Made by a program: the position numbers and the translations under genes. The notes under the pieces were generated by a model, which saw only the letters and a program-made list of their open reading frames with translations, was not told the origin of the DNA and did not search any database. A DNA stretch of 64,000 nt from Paenibacillus polygoni. GTDB lineage: Bacteria > Bacillota > Bacilli > Paenibacillales > Paenibacillaceae. The first letter of the stretch is position 1. The number at the start of each line of letters is the position of its first letter. The stretch covers positions 3,915,501-3,979,500 of the forward strand of contig NZ_CP127162.1 in NCBI RefSeq assembly GCF_030263935.1, in the 5' to 3' direction. Positions 56,096 through 64,000 of this stretch are shown here, piece after piece.

Positions 56096-56875
56096 TTACG
56101 GTTTTTTCTTTACGTTGACGTACAGCTCTCCTTTGTGGTCAATAGAACATAAAAATACATCTTTAAAATCTTTAACTCCTTTTTCTTGAATCTGATTTTT
56201 AAGCCAGAAACGATTTTTCTCAATTAACTCTAAATTAGAATCCTGTACTTTTCCGTCCATAATCAGCGGCAATGGCAGAGCTCCATAACGTATATTTTGC
56301 ATTGCCTTTAAATGTTCCTTACTCTCATCATTCTTTTTGGTATCTTCTTTCGTTTCCATATCGCTCTCAATTGCTGTTTCTGTAGATCCTGAGTTCCCTG
56401 TGTTGTCAGACTCCGAAGCATTATTTTCCTTTTTAAAGGTGGTGAGTTTCCCCGTCGTCTCCAGGATCGCAAACTGTAAATCATCCACATTATCAATACT
56501 TTGCTCTCTGAGCTGCTGCATTAGATCATCTAAGTTATAGCGCTGCTTTCTCATCTCTTCTCTTTGCAGTTCACCGTTAGAGACTAGGATGACGGGTTTA
56601 CCATCCAAAGCGAGCCGAAACCAGCGGCTTTTAAGCCCGATCAGAGCGATACCTACTTGCAATATAATGAGAACAATAATAGGAACGATTCCTTCATAAA
56701 TCGGTCTTTTTATATCTTCAATAGCGAATACCGCAATTTCAGCCAGCATGATGGATATAACAAGATCAAAAACAGATAATTTTCCGATTTCTCTCTTACC
56801 CATCAGTCGAATAGCGAATGCAGCTATAAAATACATGAGAATGGTTCTTCCAATATGTATCATGATGTGTTCCAT
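56096..56875 (-). CDS. DUF421 membrane protein (YetF/YrbG type)
   Basis: 259 residues. Three N-terminal hydrophobic helices (about 8-85) with AFAIRLMGKREIGKLSVFDLVISIML are followed by a cytosolic YetF-type domain (GKPVILVSNGELQREEMRKQRYNLDDLMQQLRE, DDLQFAILETTGKLTTFKK). An acidic insert (about 155-195, rich in Glu/Ser/Asp/Asn) precedes the C-terminal repeat. Relatives are spore-associated membrane proteins in bacilli. Its stop is 3 nt from the convergent spoVB stop. The position matches yrbG. Confidence 0.85.
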   Translation of the reverse strand: MEHIMIHIGRTILMYFIAAFAIRLMGKREIGKLSVFDLVISIMLAEIAVFAIEDIKRPIYEGIVPIIVLIILQVGIALIGLKSRWFRLALDGKPVILVSNGELQREEMRKQRYNLDDLMQQLREQSIDNVDDLQFAILETTGKLTTFKKENNASESDNTGNSGSTETAIESDMETKEDTKKNDESKEHLKAMQNIRYGALPLPLIMDGKVQDSNLELIEKNRFWLKNQIQEKGVKDFKDVFLCSIDHKGELYVNVKKKP

Positions 56876-56983
56876 TTGTTATCTTATCCCCCTCTGCTTT
56901 AGTCACATGTATTTGTGCCATAACAGTTCATAGGTTGACCGAACACGGAAAAGTCATGCCATTTAATTAATGGAAAATCAAGT

Positions 56984-57012
56984 TCATATCATAGGTAGCT
57001 TGACCATACAAT
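56984..57012 (+). promoter_or_regulatory. Sigma-E-like sporulation promoter upstream of the YrzE homologue
   Basis: TCATATC (56984-56990), 14-bp spacer, CATACAAT (57005-57012). The -10 matches the sigma-E consensus CATACAAT exactly and the -35 resembles TCATATT. It lies 40 nt before the ATG. Confidence 0.6.
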
Positions 57013-57051
57013 GTATTAATGAGAACCGAATGATTAAGGGAGGTCACCTTC

Positions 57052-57444
57052 ATGCAATTTGTTCGCCGTTTGTTTTCTGTACGAATTAATAGTCCTCTGC
57101 TTTCTGGTTTAAATGCAGCTTTTATCTGGATGTTTATCGGTGCATTCGTTTTATCGCTTTTTCTTTGGCTTACAGGGATGCGTGAACAGGATTTATCGTT
57201 TTATACTTATGTAGTACATGCTGTTTCATTACTCATAGGCGGGTTCATATCAGGCAAAAGATCTAACGAGCGCGGATGGTATCACGGCGGTATTATGGGA
57301 GCGGTATATGGACTGCTGATCCTTGTCATTGGTTTCCTTGCTCTTGAGTCCTCCTTGCAACTGCAAGATATACTGCAATGGGGTGCTGCCTTTATTCTAG
57401 GAGCAATCGGCGGTATTTTTGGAGTGAATGTAGATAAATCGTAA
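57052..57444 (+). CDS. yrzE: TIGR04086-type membrane protein, YrzE homologue
   Basis: 130 residues with four hydrophobic helices, containing VVHAVSLLIGGFISGKRSNERGWYHGGIMGAVYGLL, the family's GG..SG.....GW.HG signature, and a closing GAIGGIFGVNV. AGGGAGG stands six nt before the ATG. The role is unknown. A sigma-E-like promoter upstream suggests mother-cell expression during sporulation. It is divergent from the DUF421 gene, between spoVB and yajC as in B. subtilis. Confidence 0.85.
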   Translation: MQFVRRLFSVRINSPLLSGLNAAFIWMFIGAFVLSLFLWLTGMREQDLSFYTYVVHAVSLLIGGFISGKRSNERGWYHGGIMGAVYGLLILVIGFLALESSLQLQDILQWGAAFILGAIGGIFGVNVDKS

Positions 57445-57462
57445 TACATCAAGATTTAAAAT

Positions 57463-57540
57463 AAAAAAGACTGCAGGCACACTAGTTTAAGCTAGTGTGC
57501 CTGCAGTCTCCAGAGGACTCCTGAACAGGAGTCTTCTTTT
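57463..57540. terminator. Paired hairpins terminating yrzE (+) and yajC (-)
   Basis: First, a perfect 17-bp stem GACTGCAGGCACACTAG (57469-57485) with its complement (57492-57508) and a 6-nt loop, T6 on the minus side. Second, GACTCCTG-AA-CAGGAGTC (57515-57532), followed by TTCTTTT on the plus side. Confidence 0.9.
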
Positions 57541-57545
57541 GTTAC

Positions 57546-57860
57546 TTACGCTTTATCTTCAGCGCTCTCTCTAGGAGATACAGCACTAATACTGCTGCGG
57601 TTAAATGTCAGTTTAGTGACATCGTTTACACGCAGTACAACCGTATCATCCATTACCTCTGTGATCGTACCGTGAAGGCCGCCAATCGTAACTACTTTGT
57701 CTCCCTTTTTCAAGGAATTCAATAAGTTTCGATGTTCTTTTTGTCTTTTTTGCTGTGGTCTAATGAGCAGGAAGTAAAACACTGCAAACATAAGTACCAT
57801 CATAATGATAAGCTGCAAACCTCCGCCAGCTGCATTCGTTGTTGCTGTGAAATTCAACAT
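57546..57860 (-). CDS. yajC: Preprotein translocase subunit YajC
   Basis: 104 residues from the ATG at 57860 (GGGGGG before it); the longer frame from 57878 lacks a site. One transmembrane helix (about 16-37, LIIMMVLMFAVFYFLLIRPQQKRQKEH) is followed by a small cytosolic domain with LKKGDKVVTIGGLHGTI. It associates with SecDF. It sits in the queA-tgt-yajC order and ends at the double terminator. Confidence 0.95.
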   Translation of the reverse strand: MLNFTATTNAAGGGLQLIIMMVLMFAVFYFLLIRPQQKRQKEHRNLLNSLKKGDKVVTIGGLHGTITEVMDDTVVLRVNDVTKLTFNRSSISAVSPRESAEDKA

Positions 57861-57900
57861 TCTATTCCCCCCTTTCAAGAAGTGGTTATAAGTAGTTTAC

Positions 57901-60088
<2,188 letters not shown>

Positions 60089-60095
60089 TATGTCG

Positions 60096-62213
60096 TCATT
60101 CCTTAACTATAGTTACGTTCTGATAATAGTGTTTCAAAATAGACTGGTAATCATACCCTTCATCTGCAAGTCCTTTTGCTCCCCACTGAGACAGACCCAG
60201 CCCGTGCCCATATCCTTGACCTGTAAACAGAAAAGCTTGGGTCTTACTGACTGCTCTTGCCTCGCTGTCTTTGTTCATGACAACCAGGGAGTCTCCAGAA
60301 TAAGATGTCGTACCTGAGGATGATACTACAGAAGTTCCAGCTGCCCCAGATTTAGTCACAACCTGTCCATTTGCACCTAGTACAGTATAACTTCCGGTAT
60401 TCGTAATATCAAACAAAGTACTCGGTAAACTTCCAAAAGCACTGCGATATGCATCACCGTATTTAACACCAAGCACTTGTCCATTCGCTTTCACTTCTAC
60501 TGCTCTACCAGATGGACCCCGGTTTGTTACTTCCAAGCTAGAAATTGTGGAGGGAACAGTCGTTGATATTTTCCCTTGAAGCATCGCTGAAATCTCCGCA
60601 GATGTAAACGGTCCGCGCATCCAGCTGTACGTACCCGATTCTTTTGTTTCCCCCAAAATAACCAATTCAGCACCTGGATTTATCTGGGCTACAGGAGATA
60701 CGCTCGACTGGATCAGAGGGATTTTACGAACATTTGTATTTTTAGCTGTAACCGTAAGTTTAGGCAGTCCTGCCGCAGTTACCCCTTCCAAGAGCTTTGT
60801 ATTATCTTCCCGGATATATCCTGTCTTTCCGTCACTTAGAAGTACATGATACCAATTGTGTGTTCCTTCTTGGGCAGACTTATCTCCTGCACTATCTACG
60901 CTTGCGAATAGAGTCCCGCCCCCATTCCATACTTCAGACGGATCTGCCGTTATTCCTCCCGCATTGGAAGAAAAGATAGCCTCAACCACTTTCCCACCGC
61001 TTTTAATAACTTCTCCGGCTGTAGCATTTACTGCATCAGTTACATTCTGATGTTCCGATCCGATTCCGTTATAAGCTTGGCTTAACGTTGTATCTACCAC
61101 ATTAGCAATCTTAAATTTATTCCCTTGAAAAAGTGCATAGCTCCGCGCAGCAACGGATTGTGCTTTTAACGATTCCGCTGGCCAGGACGGGTATACTTCA
61201 GCTCCAACAACGGAATACAGATACTCTTCAAGTGGCACTTGATTGACAAGAGCGAGCTGTCCGTTATATGCACTTATTTCAAAATCTCCTCGATATGTAC
61301 GTTCGGAACGCTCTGCTACTTTTATGCCAGTGCTACTCGAATCCAGCATTAACTTCATATCAGTACCGCTTACGATATAGTGATTGGTTACTTCTGGAGA
61401 GACTAAATTAAGAGTCACATCTTGCCTAATAATTAACGCATTCATTCCCGCATTTACCGAACTTAAAGATAGCTCTGGCAATTTAACTTTCACAAGTTTT
61501 TCTAACGCAGCTAAAGAAGCATCTGTTGTTTCTTCACCAATCCAAACTGCATATTCAGGCCTGCCGCCTTCCGACTGGATGACTGTAAAGGCATCATAAC
61601 CGCTGGCAGCCACCGTATCACGCATTGTATCTGCTTCTTTCTTACTTGCAAATACTCCTGCTTGACTATGCTTGCTTCCTTTCACAACAGGCTTTTGTCC
61701 AGCTAAATAAGAAGCAGCTGTCTTCTGGGTTCGTACTGCTGCTGCTTCCGCAAGAGCTGATGTCGAGTAGTTTCCTGTGTAAACTTGATATATGGTTTTT
61801 CCGCTTTTAGAAGATTGATAAATGATGGGTTTGTCGGCCGTTCCTTGCAGTACTTTTGCGGCTCCGGAAGCTGTCTTAAATACATCTGTTTCTAGCACTT
61901 TCACACGAAAACCATCGACACTAAAACGAGTTTGTGTCGAGGCAGGTAATGAGATCCAAGACTCATAACCGGATGCCCCATTCATCCCCGCAGTCCAATC
62001 TCCATCGGTTTGAAGTGTAACTGCAGGTGTAGTGGATCTATAGGTGCTTCCGAGATCTGCGAACAATGCGACACGAATCGTGTCATTTATTGCAGCACTA
62101 GCTGATGGAAGCGGCCCCCATAAACTACCTGCCAGCAGTACTGCAGCAAGGGTCATCTTAGCTCCCTTTTTCCATAAAGAGCGGACATTTTGAGTTTTCT
62201 TTATTCGGTTCAT
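60096..62213 (-). CDS. Secreted SpoIID/LytB-domain protein with SPOR-like region
   Basis: 705 residues, GGAGGAG eight nt before the ATG. The signal peptide ends near PSASAA (about 41). A SPOR-like segment follows (about 130-225), then a SpoIID/LytB domain with [37 protein letters not shown] core (about 325-360, catalytic Glu in GAEV). A middle insert has an SH3-like TNVRKIP segment, and the closing SpoIID motif [17 protein letters not shown] lies near residue 670. SpoIID is a lytic transglycosylase acting in engulfment; LytB is an amidase enhancer. This member's exact role is unknown. Confidence 0.85.
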   Translation of the reverse strand: MNRIKKTQNVRSLWKKGAKMTLAAVLLAGSLWGPLPSASAAINDTIRVALFADLGSTYRSTTPAVTLQTDGDWTAGMNGASGYESWISLPASTQTRFSVDGFRVKVLETDVFKTASGAAKVLQGTADKPIIYQSSKSGKTIYQVYTGNYSTSALAEAAAVRTQKTAASYLAGQKPVVKGSKHSQAGVFASKKEADTMRDTVAASGYDAFTVIQSEGGRPEYAVWIGEETTDASLAALEKLVKVKLPELSLSSVNAGMNALIIRQDVTLNLVSPEVTNHYIVSGTDMKLMLDSSSTGIKVAERSERTYRGDFEISAYNGQLALVNQVPLEEYLYSVVGAEVYPSWPAESLKAQSVAARSYALFQGNKFKIANVVDTTLSQAYNGIGSEHQNVTDAVNATAGEVIKSGGKVVEAIFSSNAGGITADPSEVWNGGGTLFASVDSAGDKSAQEGTHNWYHVLLSDGKTGYIREDNTKLLEGVTAAGLPKLTVTAKNTNVRKIPLIQSSVSPVAQINPGAELVILGETKESGTYSWMRGPFTSAEISAMLQGKISTTVPSTISSLEVTNRGPSGRAVEVKANGQVLGVKYGDAYRSAFGSLPSTLFDITNTGSYTVLGANGQVVTKSGAAGTSVVSSSGTTSYSGDSLVVMNKDSEARAVSKTQAFLFTGQGYGHGLGLSQWGAKGLADEGYDYQSILKHYYQNVTIVKE

Positions 62214-62314
62214 TTATCGTTCTCCTCCCCATTCGTTGACCCAGAAATTCCTACATGCTTATTTTCACCTTGTTGCTGCGCACAACATAACATTTCTACA
62301 GCCTAAGCATCAAA

Positions 62315-63319
62315 TTATCGATCTGTAGGCATTGGAATTCCTAGATGCGCATAAGCAGCTGGAGTCACCATTCTGCCTCGCGGAGTTCTTTGCAGAAAAC
62401 CAATTTGCAGAAGATACGGCTCATATACATCTTCAATCGTTTGACTTTCTTCTCCAATGGTAGCTGCGATCGTATCAAGACCAACCGGTCCTCCGCGGAA
62501 GCTTGTGATCATCGATTTCAGCATCTTATAATCAATATCGTCAAGTCCACGCGGATCGATTTGCAGTCTTTTAAGTGCCTCTTCTGCTAGTGAAGAAGTA
62601 ATGATACCATCCCCTCGTACCATGGCAAAATCCCGAACACGTTTGAGCAGACGGTTTGCAATACGCGGTGTCCCTCTCGACCGAAGTGCAATCTCTTCTG
62701 CTGCATCTCCAACAATTTCAATACCAAGTAAATCGGCTGTACGAGAAACGATAAAAGTTAACTCATCCACTGTGTAAAACTCAAGCCGGCTGATCACTCC
62801 AAACCGATCTCGAAGCGGAGCAGATAACAGGCCTGCTCTTGTTGTAGCTCCAATCAAAGTAAAAGGCGGGAGATCTAGACGCACGGAACGCGCACTTGGA
62901 CCTTTACCAATCATAATATCAAGGGCAAAGTCCTCCATTGCAGGGTAAAGCACTTCCTCTACAGAACGATTAAGCCTGTGAATTTCATCAATAAACAGGA
63001 CATCCCCTTCTTGAAGATTGGTCAGCAAAGCTGCAAGATCCCCAGGCCGTTCAATCGCCGGTCCAGAAGTCGTCCGCAGGTTCACACCAAGTTCATTCGC
63101 AATAATGTTTGACAGCGTGGTTTTACCTAGTCCTGGCGGGCCGTATAAGAGCACATGATCCAGTGCTTCATTTCTCATTTTGGCAGCTTCAATGTATACC
63201 TTTAAGTTTTCCTTTACTTGATCTTGTCCAATATATTCATTCAAATAGCGGGGACGCAAACTCAGCTCCACCGCTTGATCTTCCATCATCAGGTTGGCGG
63301 ATATAATCCGGTCATCCAT
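62315..63319 (-). CDS. ruvB: Holliday junction branch-migration helicase RuvB
   Basis: 334 residues: AAA+ ATPase with Walker [14 protein letters not shown], Walker [11 protein letters not shown], sensor 1 GATTRAG, the arginine-finger [15 protein letters not shown], and a C-terminal winged helix ([19 protein letters not shown]). Two hexamers drive branch migration on RuvA. GAGGGAT precedes the ATG; ruvA ends 25 nt upstream. Confidence 0.98.
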   Translation of the reverse strand: MDDRIISANLMMEDQAVELSLRPRYLNEYIGQDQVKENLKVYIEAAKMRNEALDHVLLYGPPGLGKTTLSNIIANELGVNLRTTSGPAIERPGDLAALLTNLQEGDVLFIDEIHRLNRSVEEVLYPAMEDFALDIMIGKGPSARSVRLDLPPFTLIGATTRAGLLSAPLRDRFGVISRLEFYTVDELTFIVSRTADLLGIEIVGDAAEEIALRSRGTPRIANRLLKRVRDFAMVRGDGIITSSLAEEALKRLQIDPRGLDDIDYKMLKSMITSFRGGPVGLDTIAATIGEESQTIEDVYEPYLLQIGFLQRTPRGRMVTPAAYAHLGIPMPTDR

Positions 63320-63344
63320 ACTTATCCCTCTATTCTATTCCTGT

Positions 63345-63959
63345 TTATCCGGTAAAGAGCATTTTCAGAGCTTTCTTCATAAGTACATCTGCTGTATCTT
63401 CTGCGGTTGTATCGTTTTTCATGCGAAGCCATACTTTATCAAGCTCACTGTCTGTATATCCCAGGGCTTTCAGACCTTCTCTAGCCTCGGACCAGTATGA
63501 GCCGTCGCCTTCAGCTGCTACATTAGGAGCAAAGAGTCCAGTGGCATATATCGCTCCTCCAAACCCATCCAGCTTGTCTTTTAGATCCAGAATCATACGC
63601 TGTGCTGTCTTCTTGCCGATCCCTGGAAGTTTGGTCAGGAAAGTAATATTTTCTTGGTGAATCGCAGTAACCAGCTGCTCTGGCGTACCTCCCGTTAAAA
63701 TCCCAAGAGCGACACGAGGACCAATTCCTGATACTTCAATGAGTTTTCGAAACAGCTGCTGTTCTTCACGACTTCCAAACCCATAAAGCAGCATCGCATC
63801 TTCTCTTACATGGTGATGTGTGTATACTGTAACGGTACCTTCCTGTTTAGCGAAAATATAAGGATTAGGACAGAAAATCTGATATCCAATTCCCTGCACA
63901 TCCACTACGACATAATCATTCTCAATGATTACGACCGGTCCTTTGATATAGTCGATCAT
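63345..63959 (-). CDS. ruvA: Holliday junction-binding protein RuvA
   Basis: 204 residues: N-terminal OB fold (MIDYIKGPVVIIENDYVVVDVQGIGYQIF), two helix-hairpin-helix motifs (LIEVSGIGPRVALGIL and LTKLPGIGKKTAQRMILDLKDKL), and a C-terminal RuvB-contacting domain (EGLKALGYTDSELDKV). It clamps the four-way junction for RuvB. GAGG lies ten nt before the ATG. Only 41 nt of upstream DNA are in view, without a clear feature. Confidence 0.97.
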   Translation of the reverse strand: MIDYIKGPVVIIENDYVVVDVQGIGYQIFCPNPYIFAKQEGTVTVYTHHHVREDAMLLYGFGSREEQQLFRKLIEVSGIGPRVALGILTGGTPEQLVTAIHQENITFLTKLPGIGKKTAQRMILDLKDKLDGFGGAIYATGLFAPNVAAEGDGSYWSEAREGLKALGYTDSELDKVWLRMKNDTTAEDTADVLMKKALKMLFTG

Positions 63960-64000
63960 TTTTTAAAAACCTCATTTAACTTAGAATTTAGTGTATAAGA

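Overview
The window is a low-to-mid GC, spore-forming Firmicute chromosome segment, most likely Paenibacillus or a close relative. That call rests on gene order: from ruvA (right end) leftward to the U32 peptidase pair, the minus strand carries the Bacillales housekeeping block ruvA-ruvB-(SpoIID-like)-queA-tgt-yajC-yrzE-DUF421-spoVB-comN-secD-secF-recJ-apt-rel-dtd-hisS-aspS-tcdA-rarA-cymR-iscS-mnmA-yrrI-alaS-ireB-ruvX-yrzB-mltG-trhP1-trhP2. T-box leaders on alaS and hisS and Rrf2-type CymR next to a cysteine desulfurase fit this. No database search was possible, so the genus is inferred.

Layout. 0-4.3 kb: a partial sirtuin, a HAD phosphatase, an alpha/beta hydrolase, and the KDPG pair kdgK-kdgA. 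4.3-9.5 kb: a KGG-repeat stress protein, a candidate structured RNA, ilvD, a polysaccharide deacetylase and an AI-2E family permease. 9.5-13.6 kb: a transpeptidase PBP and a chemoreceptor. 13.7-26 kb: tRNA hydroxylation genes, mltG, DUF1292 genes, ruvX, ireB, alaS with its T-box, yrrI, a PRC-barrel protein, iscS and cymR. 26-31.4 kb: mnmA, an IS3-family insertion, paired crcB fluoride channels and rarA. 31.4-36.2 kb: small unknown proteins, a MITE-like element, HelD and a purine permease. 36.3-41.5 kb: tcdA, aspS, a 10-unit tandem repeat, and hisS with its T-box. 41.5-43.3 kb: a candidate sRNA locus, stress proteins and an unlisted 55-residue gene. 43.3-64 kb: dtd, rel, a uracil-type permease, apt, recJ, a CDF-like protein, secF/secD, comN, spoVB, DUF421, yrzE, yajC, tgt, queA, a SpoIID-like protein, ruvB and ruvA.

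The genes are mostly informational: aminoacyl-tRNA synthesis, tRNA modification (mnmA, tcdA, tgt/queA, trhP1/P2), recombination (ruvAB, ruvX, recJ, rarA), stringent response and protein export. Their order is ordinary. The unusual material is in the intergenic DNA. An IS sits exactly in the loop of the mnmA terminator. A concentric inverted-repeat element with a 4-bp target duplication lies near 31.8 kb. A 62-bp tandem array of hairpins separates hisS from aspS. A nested palindrome lies in the alaS leader. A probable small RNA with a C-rich anti-Shine-Dalgarno segment lies between the YflT-like gene and hisS, beside a cre-like site. I saw no rRNA, tRNA, CRISPR, prophage or defence genes.
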